Shown here: positions 35,073 through 46,435 of the stretch, piece by piece
Layout of the letters: every line of letters begins with the position of its first letter
How positions within the stretch are numbered: position 1 is the stretch's first letter
Assembly: GCA_002682825.1 (NCBI GenBank)
Contig: NOKP01000003.1
Span: 558,001 to 622,000 of the forward strand
Source of the DNA: Neonectria sp. B-13
Lineage: Eukaryota; Ascomycota; Sordariomycetes; Hypocreales; Nectriaceae
Reading direction: 5' to 3'
Length of the DNA: 64,000 nucleotides
The notes under the pieces: model-generated
What the model saw: the letters and a program-made list of their open reading frames with translations, nothing else
What the model was told of the DNA's origin: nothing
Databases searched by the model: none
Translations under genes and position numbers: made by a program

Positions 35073-37069
35073 TTATTCAGGATTCAAAGGTTCACCTCCT
35101 TCCTGCTTCCTGACCCAGATCTCACCAACTGGGTCGCCTGGCGCAGCGATGCATACCCATTCTCCAATCCCGTGCTCTTTTGGCGCCTTCCTAGTGCCCC
35201 GACCGCCTCCGCCCACGATCAAGTTGCCTGGGCGGTAGCTCTCGTCCATCTTCATGCGGCGGATGACACTTCCATGGACACGAACCGCGTGGGGGATGTC
35301 TCGCACCTCGCCGCAGGGTAAAGGCCACCGGATTGGCCTCCAAGATCCATCCCCTTGCAAATCCATGCGGCGGAATGGGAGATACTCCATGAATTTCCAC
35401 GCCGCCACTGCCATTCCACCGAGACCCTGGCCAAACTCAAGTGAGTCGTGGATCCTTGCGCCGCATGCGCCATGCATGATGCCGTGGAAGTTGTGGTGCG
35501 AATGGTCAACCTCGGTCTTTTCATCTGTGCCGAGACTGGGCATTGTAGGCGTTCTGCTGGGTCCTCCCAGCCCGTTGGCCACGCGGATGTCCGGGATATC
35601 CTGGTCCTGTCGGCGCTCCGGTGTATTGGGGTCGAGATCGTCAAACTCCTGTGTAGCAGAGCATCCCATTTCTGTGACCTTCTCTTCATCGAAGGGAAGC
35701 CCGGCATGCATGGCTTCTCTGACTATCCACGCAAGCGGGATGTGGCTGGCGCTCTTGCTGTCCTCGAGCATCTCCCAGCCGCCACCGACGTCGGCGTGTC
35801 CTCCAGCAAACCAGACTTCGTCGATGTCCTGGCTGTCGTCTTCGGGGTCGACTTCAGAGACTCGCATTCCGGAGAAGTTCGACCTCGTGTCAAAGTCTAT
35901 GTGCTGTGCTCTCTGGCAAGATTTGGATCGAGCGCGATACGGGGCGTACTTCGACCCGGACCGTTGATTTCGCGTGCCTCTTGCGTTCCTCGCTTCTCCG
36001 GGCTCGAGGTGACTGGACCGCCGTCCTCGATCCTCATGCTCTGTGTGCTCCTTCTCCGTAGTCCCGTTTCTTGTAGCATCATGCAAGTCGTCGCCCAAGT
36101 CCTCGAGAAATTCACCCACATGGCGATGATGCTGACCCCGCGATGGGTTTTCTTGGTACATGAGGTCCTGGCGGAACTTGGCCCGTCGCTCGTCAATACT
36201 AACTGCGTGGCGAATCACTCTTGCGCTGCTTCTTGCTGTGTATGGGAATTTGCTGCGCTGCATCCAGGCGGCCTCAAATCGCGGTACCGAGTTGACCGTG
36301 TCAAAGAGCCCTAGGAACCGAATTCGACCGACAGGTCTCGAGAACGTCTCACGGAAGCCCTTCATGAACTTAAACATTTCGTCACTCTTCTTCCGAGTTC
36401 GCTCGGCCTCGTCGTCGTTACCAGAAGCCTGCCCGCGAGCCTGCCACTCGGCGAATGCCTTCCAGGCAAACTTGACCATCTCTTCGTTTCCATGAGAGAG
36501 GAGACCGATGTAGTCGAGCATCTCGGCGAGAAAACGGGCAATGTATGCGCCACGACTGAATCCGAACATGTAAATCTCATCGCCGGGGTTGTAGAATCGC
36601 ATCAAGAACCGATAGCCACCCACGACGTGCTGGTCAAAGGAGGAGCCGACGGCCGAGTCCTTGGCCTTTTGATACCATGAACTCAACCTGTCGCGAAATC
36701 CGGTATGGGTGAGCGATCCCGACACGACGTAAGTGCCGATACCAGCTATGTGTATTGTCAGCGGGTGCAGCAACCTTGCCAAGATGCCAACTTACGCTGA
36801 TAGTAATGGAACTGATCATCCGCGGTTCGATCGAGCATTCGGAAGATCTTGAGGATATTGCTGTCGCTGTCATCGCCATGGAACTTGTTACCGGTGCCGT
36901 CGAAGCAGAGGACGAGCTTTCGCGGCTTCTTGCCAGGCTCTGGGGCAGAAATCACGGGGGCCATGATGAAGCTGGGTGGTCTACTCTGGGACTCCTGCGA
37001 CGCGGGGATCTTGGAGTCCTTGACGGGCGCATGCTCTGCAGAGGTCGGGGCAAGATGTGATGTATCCAT
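35073..37069 (-). CDS. DUF2235 alpha/beta-hydrolase-like protein
   Basis: A 648-residue protein from exons 37069-36796 and 36745-35073; the 50-bp intron (GTAAGT...CATAG) joins FHYYQ to PGIGTYVVSG. The DUF2235 hallmarks are present: RKLVLCFDGTGNKF near residue 50, the nucleophile elbow MFGFSRGAY with Ser155, a RFLGLFDTVNSVPRF block and the WFAGGHADVGGG His/Asp block. The region between about residues 300 and 370 is a charged, low-complexity insert rich in Arg, Glu and His. Bacterial DUF2235 proteins include type VI secretion phospholipases (Tle families); fungal members are uncharacterised. Lipase activity is therefore inference. Start ATG 37069 is the only good one. Confidence 0.9.
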
Positions 37070-38780
37070 GGTGACACAAGGCAGAACTGGCAGATCGTGT
37101 GACCTGCGACTTTCGGAGTCCGACTTCAGGTTCTTCGAATCAACGTCTTCAGCAGCTGCAGCTGTTGCGGCATGTCATGAAAGGGTGTGGTGGGATTCAC
37201 CAGGAATACGAGCGACGGCAGAACCCAGCAGCGCGCAACCTGGTTCGGAACTCTAACCATAACATGATCTAGGGCAGAGACATTGTCCATTGTCTCAAAG
37301 ATGAGCACGGCTATCAACTCGACGGCGATGGCGGCCAATGCGGTGTGATAGCGGTTGCCAATCCGTCATTACAGTCTCACCCCGTCGAGAACAATTGGCC
37401 AATGCGAGCAGCCCTAGTCACATTACGAATGGCCGACCGGGTCTACCGTACCGCGCGCGGGGCGAGAAGTCGGTAGTGAAGCAATGTCTCACAGGACAGA
37501 CCATTGAGAGAAGCTGCAGTGGATGCTCGGCGGACTCTACAGGTTAGACTGCGGCTGCAGGCGATGCAAGTGGCTATCTGAAAGCCCAGCCGCAATTGAA
37601 GATCTGATGATCTCTGCCTGATGGGGATGGGCTGTCTACAGGCGACGGACATCCCTTGAAGTTGACGTCGTCCTTCGATTTCACTATGAGAAGGACCCCT
37701 CCCGGATTCAACAGAACGAGATGATGGACGGAGAATTCAATCCCGACACCCATGTTTTCTGTTTATCACGCTCTGGTAACTATTCATATCATCTTCGTTT
37801 CCACTAGGGTTTACCAGCTTGGCCGTTTTCCGAGAATTAGGTTTCCTTGTTGCGGCTCGTCGTTCACTACCTATTAGTCGCCAGCCGCCGACACAGCTCC
37901 CTCTTGTCGTCCACCGGAGGATTTAGCCTTGTACGGATGACAGCCTCAATGACTAGCGTTCCGGCTTCATGCCGATCTGTGCTATGTAGCACCGGCGGAC
38001 AAAAAGATGCGCATGTTGTCGTCAACCCATTCGCCCAAAGGCGACATGGCACATCCACACGGGACGGCTAGGGCGCCGCAAGGAGAAGAAACTTCTGGCC
38101 GCTGCCCCGTCCACTTTGCTGCAGGCTCTCGGTTCGCCAGCAAATCGACTAGATGCAATTCGCACATTGTGATTATCTTGCCTTTTGCATCCTTGCCAAT
38201 CGGAGGCTTAGGCCGGCACCCCAGTGCGGGCGCTACCAAGGGCCATCACTGGACTACGGCTAATGAGGAGCAGCCCTTGGACGGTGGCAAAGCTGCAGCC
38301 CTTCCAGTCCCACCCTGGACATGACGGGACGGGACGCCATGGAGGCGAAGCTAGGATGCCAGACGTCCATCCGTTCAAGCGCTCTGTCATTCATGATAGA
38401 CGGAATCGAGAACCGCAGTATGCAACCCGGTGGAGAAGACGTCCAGCATGAAAGGCAACACGAACCGCAACGCAGATGGACGCTTCGAGAAATGCCTTGT
38501 CGCGTTATCGATTGCCTACGTCAATGTTGTGGTCAGCGTGAGAATCGTTCAGCCTATCCTATCTCGGTGCTGGGCTGCCTGGTTGCGTAGATTCGGCTCC
38601 CGACTATTCTAGCTCTTGGTGATGGTACAGGTGTTGCCTTGTCCCTAGAGATACGACAGGTTGGTTACATGACAACGTTAAAGGCACACAGCATACGGAT
38701 ACATGACAACATTGTTCGTCCAAACCGACTTACACGGCGCCATCCAGACACAAACAGAAACAATCAAGTTAATGGTGCAA
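37070..38780. other. Intergenic region
   Basis: 1.7 kb upstream of the DUF2235 gene. Short frames on both strands show no domain, splice pattern or family similarity. No RNA gene or repeat family is seen. Confidence 0.5.
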
Positions 38781-39623
38781 CTACAGCTTGCTATCCCTCC
38801 AGACAGCCTTTCTCTTCTCGACAAAGCTCAACACGCCCTCCTTCATGTTCTCCCCGCCGTCCAGCGCGCGATAGATGCCCTGGTCCACGCGCCTGGTGCT
38901 CGCCCTGGGATCCTCGCCGTCCCACCCGCCCAGCAGGCCCTCGCGCGACACAATCACCGCGTCGGGCGAGTTGCCGGCCATCTCCGCCGCCCACCGCAGC
39001 GCCTCGTCCACCACGTCCCCGTCCACCACGGCGTTGACGAGGCCCCACGCCCGCAGCTCCGCCGCCGTGTACATCCGGCCCAGCAGCGCCATCTCCGACG
39101 CCCGCTGCCGGCCCACGCTGCGGATCAGCCGCGGCAGCGCTCCCGCGATGGCCACGACCCCCCGCGTCACCTCCGGGAGCCCGAACTTGGCGCCCGAGCT
39201 GGCGATGACCAGGTCGGCGTTCAGCGCCATCTCCATGCCGCCGCCCAGACAGAGCCCGTTGACGGCCGCCACGATGGGCTTCTTGCCGCGGCGGTTGCTC
39301 AACCCGCCGAAGCCATTGTCCGCCCACTTGTCCACGGCGGGCTCTTGCCGATGGCCGCCGTCTTTGTCGTTGTTCTTCTCGTGCCACTCCTTCAGGTCGG
39401 CGCCCGCGCAAAACGCCCGCCCCTTGCCCGTGATGACGGCGCACCGCAGCGACGGCTCGGCGTCGTACCACGCCCAGAGCCGGTCGAGCGCGAAGTGCAT
39501 GTGGCGCGGCAGCGCGTTGAGCTGCTTGGGGCGGTTGAGCGTGACGAGCAGCACGTGCGGCCGGGGCGAGGCCAGGACCACGTCGGGCACGTCTGGCGGC
39601 GCGCTGGCGAAGGTCTGCGCCAT
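38781..39623 (-). CDS. Enoyl-CoA hydratase/isomerase, peroxisomal (PTS1)
   Basis: A 280-residue crotonase-fold enzyme. Core signatures: LVTLNRPKQLNAL (substrate CoA region), GRAFCAGADLKEW (oxyanion hole), IVAAVNGLCLGGGMEMAL (second oxyanion half) and FGLPEVTRGVVAIAGA with the catalytic-position Glu. The protein ends in SKL, a type-1 peroxisomal targeting signal, so it should act in peroxisomal fatty-acid or branched acyl-CoA breakdown. The start at 39623 is preferred: GTCGCCATGG is a strong context and MAQTFASAPP resembles family N termini. An in-frame ATG at 39701 would add 26 residues (MPTLYHTHVG...) in a weaker context. Third-position GC is very high, which leaves long open frames on the opposite strand. 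Exact substrate is not known. Confidence 0.92.
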   Translation of the reverse strand: MAQTFASAPPDVPDVVLASPRPHVLLVTLNRPKQLNALPRHMHFALDRLWAWYDAEPSLRCAVITGKGRAFCAGADLKEWHEKNNDKDGGHRQEPAVDKWADNGFGGLSNRRGKKPIVAAVNGLCLGGGMEMALNADLVIASSGAKFGLPEVTRGVVAIAGALPRLIRSVGRQRASEMALLGRMYTAAELRAWGLVNAVVDGDVVDEALRWAAEMAGNSPDAVIVSREGLLGGWDGEDPRASTRRVDQGIYRALDGGENMKEGVLSFVEKRKAVWRDSKL

Positions 39624-40244
39624 GGCGACGGACTGCGGGAATGTGGTGAGGGAGAGGGTGAGGAAGTGAGGGCCGACGTGTGTGTGGTAGAGAGTGGGCA
39701 TGGGAGAAGCTCACTCAGTACAGACTCAAGGGCAGTCAGTATTCTTTGATTCTTGTGACTGACAACGATAGTGATACTGCTTCAATTGCAGTAAGAAACT
39801 CACAAACATCTCATGATGACCCAAGTCTCCGTTATCGTTACCCCGGATTTCGACATGGTTAGTGTGGGGAACCTCGGCACCTCGGTTGCCTCCAACGACC
39901 CATTCCGCAACGTCATTCTCCGGACAAGCTATTCCGCCAATTACCAACTCCAATTCATCTGCAACTGAGCTTCAATGCCATGCATCACTCATTTTCACAG
40001 AAAAAAAATCATAAAATAATACAACGTTTTCTTTTTAGCTAAAACACTCAACGCCAAGACCAGTAGGTAGCCCGTCTGCTCCCCTGGCAATCCCAGCAGC
40101 AGGCATGAAGGAATATCACCACCGTCCGCACCACCCTCTCTCTCCTCCTGTAGCTTATAGGATCCGCAAGTCGTCTTCTGTCCGTGCTAGTAGTACAATT
40201 CGGTTCCATTGCGTTTCCTTGCGTTCGTCCTCGGTCCCGTTGCC
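39624..40244. promoter_or_regulatory. Promoter of the hydratase gene and neighbouring 3' flank
   Basis: About 0.6 kb. An A-run near 40000-40040 is the only compositional feature. No gene is seen. Confidence 0.4.
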
Positions 40245-42688
40245 TTAAGCTGGCAGGCCTCTCTTCTCGCTCTCGGTAAAGAAGATGACCATGCGCCAGA
40301 GCTTCTTGACCAGATCCTCTGCCTCGTCGTCCAGTGCCTGTCATCGCCAGTTAGCTTAGGGAAACTCGTATTCAGCATCGCAGCGACAAAACTTACCCCT
40401 TCCAGCTCCTCGACCAGGGCAGCCGCGGTCCCGTGGCTCCTCAGATGCTCCTCCACGGCCTCCACCAGCATCTCCTCTTGCACGCCCAGATACTCGACAA
40501 TCTTCTTCTCCACAAACGGCCGTAGCTTCTCGCGCACCACGCCCTCGTCCATGTAGTCCCACTTGACCTTCCAGCTCCACAGCCCGTCCTTGTCAGAGGG
40601 GATCTCCTGCGCCAGGGCACGTACCGCCTGTGAGATCTCCTCCTCCGTCATCGAGGCCGATGCCGACGTGGGCTCGAACTGGATCGGGACGAGCGTCCGC
40701 TTCGTCGAGGCATCGGTTTCTTCGTCGTCTAGCAGACCCTCCACCTCGGCAATAGTACGCCGCTGGGGAGCCGCGCGTGAAGCTTGTGCCTTCTGCGCTG
40801 CCGCACCGAGTGACAGCTTGAAGGGCTGCGGCGCGGGCGCCGAGGGGACCTGTCGCTGTTCCATCTCGTGAGCCTGCTTGTCCAAGAACGAGTCTGCCAT
40901 GCCGCGTGCCCGCTCCATCGCAGCCTGCTCGCGACGCTGTTCGTCGTGCTCTGCTCTCCGGTCGCTCTCATCTCTCGCCTCCTCATCCGCCCGGTCGATG
41001 GCCCTCTTCCTCGCCCAGTCGCCGTGGTCGCGGTAGTAAGGATGCGACTTGCGACTTGACTCCTTCTCGTCGTCCCAGGCCTTTTCCCGGTCGAGCTGTT
41101 CCTGTTTTCTGCGTTCAAACGACTCCGCGTCCTGGCGCTCGCGATCCCGTTCGCGCTCCAGGGCTGCTTGTCTTGATCGCTCTCGGTTGCCCCATTTCCG
41201 CTCGGCCTCGAGGTACATCTTCTCCGCGTCCGCCTTTTGCTTTGACTGCTGTCGGCGGTGAAGTTCTTCGTCGTCGGCGTCCGTCTCCTCGTCTTCCCTG
41301 TTGACGGAATACTCGGTGTTGGAGACACCTCCGTTGACAAATGCAATGCGACCCTGCCCGTTCTGGCCCTTGGGTCCCGACGGGGCGTTAGGCACGCTTC
41401 CTCTTGGTCCCAGAGGGATAATGTTGGCACCCGGAGGTGGCGAGTCGAGGCGGGATGGTCTAGCGGCTCCATTTCGTTGCCGTTCCTGTTCTTCCATCTC
41501 CTCTTCCCTCTTGAGTCGCTCCAAGTCTCGTCTGGTGCTACGCTCACGGAAGGCCGAAATCTCCTGTGCCACAACCTCTCGCATCTCAGCGGGGATATCC
41601 GCAAGCTCGTCGTCCTGAGCAAGAGGGATGTTAACCACTTCGACATTCTCGCCGGACTCAGTATTGCCCATCGCAGAGTCCCTTTCGGCTGCTGCGGTGG
41701 TGGGATAGAACATTTCCCGGATGACGTCCTTGAGAGCAGCCCTGGCAGCTTCCGTCCTCTCCGGCGTAGTCGATTCGTCACCTCGGCTCTCTTCGTACGA
41801 CTCCACGTACTTGACCGAACTGGGATCGACAGTGACCTGGAGCTTCACCTTTTCGATTCCTTCAAACGTATCGTCCTTGGGAGCGTCTCCGGATGCCTGT
41901 TGTCGCTTTTTCGGGACCTCGACCTCCTCGTCGTGCAAGAGCTTGATGGCGACGGCAAGTGATTCGATGTCGTCAAACTGTGCGAACCCAAACTTAGAGC
42001 CCTTGTGGTCCTCCATCACGCTGACGGCGGCGTCCCATTTCCTAAGCTTGCCAACAGCCTCGAGGATTCGCTCCACACCCTCGTCGCCGCCAACGCCCTC
42101 CGAAATCTGATGTATGAATATCGTCCGCAGCTTCTCTTCGTTGGTCGGCGGCACGAGGACCTGCATGGCCTCCCTGGCGCCGCCGCGGCCCGAGTCCATC
42201 CCCCTCTCCATGCCGAGCCCCTGGCGTCCGCCGCCCATGGACCCGGACATGCCGTCGCCTCGACCGCCCATCGAGGGTCCGCCCGACTTGCCGCCGGCGG
42301 TGCCGAGTCGGATCACGGGGGCGTTGAAGTTGATGTTGGGCATGTTGGCGGGCGCTTGGAAGTTGGGCGGGAGGCCACTTGGACGATTAGCTTGCGTGGC
42401 GCTAGACTGCTGGACACCCGGAGGCGCCATTCCCGGAGCAGAAGACATGCCTGGAGGAGGTCCTGTGAGCCGTGTCAGTCCATTGTCTACCAGGGTCGCA
42501 TCGTGAGAGAGGCGCGCACCTAGACCAGGTGGAGGGGCCATGCCGGGAGCAACATTGTTGGATCCGGGGTATCCTCCATAGGCGGGAGGCGGAGCGCCAT
42601 AAGGGTTATCTGGTAAATCCGTCGTCAGCATGTTCAGCACGTCGTTGACAAGAGCTTTGCACTCACTTCCATAGGGGTTGAACGCCAT
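40245..42688 (-). CDS. RBM25-like splicing factor (RRM plus PWI domain)
   Basis: A 756-residue nuclear RNA-binding protein related to RBM25 and yeast Snu71, which help U1 snRNP choose 5' splice sites. Exons are 42688-42667, 42609-42520, 42462-40397 and 40337-40245. The first exon holds only seven codons (MAFNPYG). A Pro/Gly-rich N terminus precedes an RRM (KLRTIFIHQISEGVG, KFGFAQFDDIES). The centre is a long Arg/Glu/Asp-rich coiled region. The C terminus is a PWI domain whose helices (LWSWKVKWDYMD, VEEHLRSHGTAAALVEELEG, DLVKKLWRMVIFF) cross the last intron. Introns 1 and 2 are each 57 bp, a multiple of three, and free of stops, so retained forms would stay in frame. It is divergent from the bS21m gene. 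Confidence 0.92.
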
Positions 42689-43231
42689 CTTCGGCAGCCC
42701 GTGGCGCAAACGCCCCTGGTCGCGATCGCGGTCGCAGAAACTCGGTCTCGTCTTCGCAGCGTCGGGAGCTCTCGTCGTTCTCAGAAATCGCCGTCCCCAC
42801 AAAGGCAAGTCCACGATGCAAGACGCAGACAGACAAATACCCAGCGATGAGAGAAGAAAGACTTGTCGAGTGCAATCACAATCGGTAAGCAGCTGTAGAA
42901 TAGAAATTCCAAGATGCACAAGGCTGAGCGAGGATTGTCTCTTTCGCTGTGGGGCCGCTGCCGTGATTGGCTCCAGCGAAATCCGAACCACGGCCTTATC
43001 GCACCAACGTTAATCCGGAGTATCGCGACTTTTCTGCTTCTGCAGCTCATCCACCTTGATCAGTGGTCCCAGCCAGCTTAGTCGACGACGACAACTTCAG
43101 TTCAGCCAATTGCAATTGGGCGTGCACCGCGGCAGTTCGTCCAGCAACATGTAAGGCGCAGCTCCGTAGCGCATTTCTACACCCCAATGCTAACCTGCAG
43201 CAGGGCTACGACCCCAAGATTCGGCAGCACC
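42689..43231. promoter_or_regulatory. Divergent promoter, RBM25-like / bS21m, with a UTR intron
   Basis: 543 bp between the two start codons. A likely 5' UTR intron of the bS21m gene is at 43151-43200 (GTAAGG, branch GCTAAC, acceptor CTGCAG, 50 bp). Removing it also removes an in-frame ATG at 43187. Confidence 0.5.
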
Positions 43232-43951
43232 ATGCTGTCAAGGCTATCGACGACTCCCACGATGCGAGCCGTCTCGTCCCGGGCTTTCACCACCTCAATC
43301 GCCCTACGAGCCGGTCCCCCATACCCAAAGGACGGCGAAGCCCCTACTCCGCAGGTCCGAACGAACCCTCTCGTGGGAAACACTCAGCGCCCTCAGCCTC
43401 CCCAACAGGAATCCCCAGCTTGGACCCGGGCGCCTCAAGCCCGAACGCCCAGGTCCTTCAACCCACGGCCCGTCGAGACAGGGCCCAAGTCCGACCTGCC
43501 GCCTCCTCCACCCGTCCCCGGGTCCCTCCTCTCCGGCGAGCCCGCCAAGTCGAACGAGCAACACCCGTACACGGCTTCCAAGACGGCGACTCCCTTCAAC
43601 CTCGACATCGCATCCATCATCGCCAACAAGGCGGTTTCCTTCGGTGAGGGCATCGAGTCCAACCCCATGTCCCGACCCCGAGTCCGCGCCAAGGCCGTCA
43701 CCGGACGAACCGTCTTCGTCAAGGACCGCATCACGCCCACCAGTGCCCCGACTCCCATGATCGCCCTCCGCGTGCTGAACAAGATGGTGCGCGAGCAGCA
43801 GGTCAAGACCAAGTTCCACAGCCAAAGATTCCACGAGCGAAACGGTCTGAAGAAGAAGCGGTTGAGGAGTCAGCGATGGCGAGCCAGATTCAAGTCTGGC
43901 TTCAAGGAAACCGTCAACCGGGTCCTGGAGCTGAAGAGACAGGGATGGTAA
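43232..43951 (+). CDS. mrp21: Mitochondrial small ribosomal subunit protein bS21m (MRP21)
   Basis: A 239-residue mitochondrial ribosomal protein. The N terminus (MLSRLSTTPTMRAVSSRAFT) is a presequence rich in Arg and Ser without acids. A Pro-rich linker (about 30-110) leads to a conserved middle (NLDIASIIANKAVSFGEGI) and the bS21 domain at the C terminus: ALRVLNKMVREQQVKTKF, RFHERNGLKKKRLRSQRW, KRQGW. This is the usual layout of fungal bS21m, which is far longer than bacterial S21 (about 70 residues). Start 43232 has a CACCATG context and lies past a likely UTR intron; the in-frame ATG at 43187 would fall inside that intron. Confidence 0.9.
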   Translation: MLSRLSTTPTMRAVSSRAFTTSIALRAGPPYPKDGEAPTPQVRTNPLVGNTQRPQPPQQESPAWTRAPQARTPRSFNPRPVETGPKSDLPPPPPVPGSLLSGEPAKSNEQHPYTASKTATPFNLDIASIIANKAVSFGEGIESNPMSRPRVRAKAVTGRTVFVKDRITPTSAPTPMIALRVLNKMVREQQVKTKFHSQRFHERNGLKKKRLRSQRWRARFKSGFKETVNRVLELKRQGW

Positions 43952-44104
43952 ACGAAACGTGTAGAATAATGGGCCTTGGACAGCATCATTGTACAGTATA
44001 TAGATGTGAGCATGTGTATGACGCAAAAAGGCATTTGGCATTGACGTATTACATCCTAGTTTGGGCTCGCTCTAATGTCCATCTATCGTGATTCGGGTCG
44101 CATG
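43952..44104. other. Short convergent intergenic gap
   Basis: 153 bp between the convergent stop codons of bS21m and HAUS6, so the two 3' UTRs very likely overlap. Nothing else is seen. Confidence 0.5.
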
Positions 44105-46435
44105 TCACATGTATTCATCGCCGTCCCATTCTCGAGTAGGACTCGGAAGGGGACTTGCCTGGATCTTGGGGCGGGATCTGAACACCGCCTCCATGTCCTC
44201 CTCGGCCATCAGTTCCTCGGCCAGTATGGTCTGGTCCTGTTCCTCCTCAGCCACCTTGGGAAAGTAACTACCCTCTTTCCGAGGCGGCACCTTGGACCTC
44301 CTGAGTGACCTCCTCCTCTCCATCTGCGCCTTTTGCTGCGCCTTTTCGAACCCTGCCATGCTCTTCCGCGTTCGGCTGATAAGATCCTCATGTTCGTCTG
44401 CCATAATGGTTACGCGTCGGTCATCTGCTCTGGTTGGTACGTAGTTGGCTGGCGTGGGACGAAGGGGCAAATCAACATCGTCATGGTCCGGGAAAGTGAA
44501 GGGTCCGCGGGTCATGGTGAGACGGGTACGCTCGGCAAGAGAGAGCGTGTGGCGCGGCCTTGCCCGCTTGTTGGGCGATGGGGAGACTTGATCCATGGAT
44601 TCGAGAATTTGATCCGCTAGCTCCTGCGTGGGAGAAGGGGACATGTCTCTTGGTGATGGTGGGGATGGGTCCCGCTGCTCTGGCTGCTCTGTTCGCACCA
44701 AGGGCCGTTCAGGAGAGCCTGCCACGGGCGTAGGGTCGTTGTCAAGCTCAGGAGAGTCGCTGCGCTCCGGGGAACCGTAACGCTCCGGGGAGTCGTATTT
44801 GTATTCAGCGGGTTCTTCGTCGAAGGTTTTGTTCGAGCTGTTTGAGCCTGAAGCTGTGTGTGCCGCAAACCACTCTTCGGAAAGTGACATTTTTGGCCTC
44901 AGAGGGTGTCGTCTCGACTGGTCGAGCTTCGTCTGAAATGATTGGATGGGTTTCTTGGTATAGAAAGGCTCATCGTCGTCAATCTCGCTCAGCTCTGATG
45001 CCACCTCGTGCTCGGGCTCAGGGGCAGACGGGTAGCTCTGTTGTGCCACATTTGACGTCCCGGGCCGTTGAAGAAAGGCGAGGGCAGCCGACCCTTTCGG
45101 ACCAGTTCCCGACAGCTCGTACTCTAGGCCTTGAACCAAATCGTCGTCGTCGTCGTTTAGCCTCCGTTTCTGGTTTCCGATTGTCGCCTTTCTAGAGCCG
45201 GCCCGTCCCAGTTGGAGCGCCTCATGGGCACCGAAGCCTAGGTCAATGCCCTTTGTCTTTGTCTCCTGTCGCTTCTGCTTCGAAGGAGACAGCGTCGGCC
45301 GCTCTTCGCATAGCCGCTTGTGGAAAGATTCCCACTTCTCCAGGCGTTCCCTCTGGGCCCGAACACGATCATCCAACTGCTCCAAAAGGCCGGTACCGTG
45401 CTCCTCCAGCTCGGCCAGTCGGCCTTGTTGAACCCTACGCCAGACACGATCAAAGGGCATCCCAAGAAGGCCGTCTTTTTTAGCGCCTGCGTCTCCGTAG
45501 AGCAGTGTCTCCATCCATCGCTCGTTGCCCGACCAGTTGTTCCGAATTACGCGCCACGTCTCCAGCTTGGCATCATCGGAGATTGTTTTGCGCCCATCTT
45601 CGTTCTGCTTGGCAAGAATAACTTCGTTCTTTCTTGCAATGCCGCGTTCCTTGATGCCCAACAGCTCGGAGAAGTCACGAAACCGGGCATTGGCAGCAGC
45701 CTTGCCTCGTAGCACACCGCTCAGGGAAGCCTTGTGGGCCCAAACCATGGATACCAGGTCAGTATTGTCGCCTTTGTAGCCTCGGTCCTCAAGCGCAAGC
45801 CCAGCGGCTAGTGGAACATGCTCACGATTGGCCGTGGCCTCATCGGACACGACCAACTTTAGGACAGCCGAGGAAAAGGCGGCCAGTACCTCCTCCAGCC
45901 TCTCACCCTTGCACTCATCCAGCATTGTCTTCCGGACAATGGAATCTCTTCCCAGAGCTCCATTCTTCTTGGCTTGATCGAGAGCTCGGAGGAGGGCTGC
46001 TCGGAGGTTGACGGACTGGGTCTGGTCGAGAGGAGGGAAGAAGGGCTTCATCTTCTACACGAGCGGGTCAATTAGCTGTACACGGCCTCAGAGATGGATA
46101 TAGCAACGCACCTTCCGTGTCTCGTCGGGATCCCATATGGCAAAGAGCTGGAACAAGGCCCACTCGACACATTGCACCCGCTTCTTCTGCCCCTGTGCGC
46201 TGGAGCCGCCGGTTGCGAATGTCTCGGGACGGATGCCAGGCCAGTCCGAACGCAGGTCGAGATCAAGAAGGCGGAGGTTGGTCAAGAAGAGAGACAAGGC
46301 AGACGGGCCATGATGGGCGTGGGCCTGGCCGTGGCTGGCAGGCGGAGGCGGTGCGACGTTGGCATATTGGGAGGACTTGGAGAGATTGGCGATTAGGCGG
46401 GCCGAGCGAGAGCGGGTTTGCTGGACGGCAGCCAT
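44105..46435 (-). CDS. HAUS augmin-like complex subunit 6
   Basis: A 757-residue protein from exons 46435-46112 and 46054-44105; the 57-bp intron (GTGCGT...TGTAG) joins DPDETRK to KMKPFFPPLDQ. Augmin recruits gamma-tubulin to existing spindle microtubules so new ones branch from them. The HAUS6 N-terminal domain covers about residues 40-280: LFLTNLRLLDLDLRSDWPGI, VQCVEWALFQLFAIWDPDE, FFPPLDQTQSVNLRAALLRA and the WRVIRNNWSGNERWMETLLYG block. A coiled coil follows (DDRVRAQRERLEKWESFHKR). The last 350 residues are disordered, with SPERYGSPERSDSPEL repeats that look like proline-directed kinase sites. Fungal HAUS6 proteins share this order. The call is by family pattern. Confidence 0.88.

Noticed and set aside
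38703..39749. Open frame of 348 codons opposite the enoyl-CoA hydratase
   Set aside because: Antisense shadow caused by very high third-position GC; the hydratase strand has all crotonase motifs and the SKL end.
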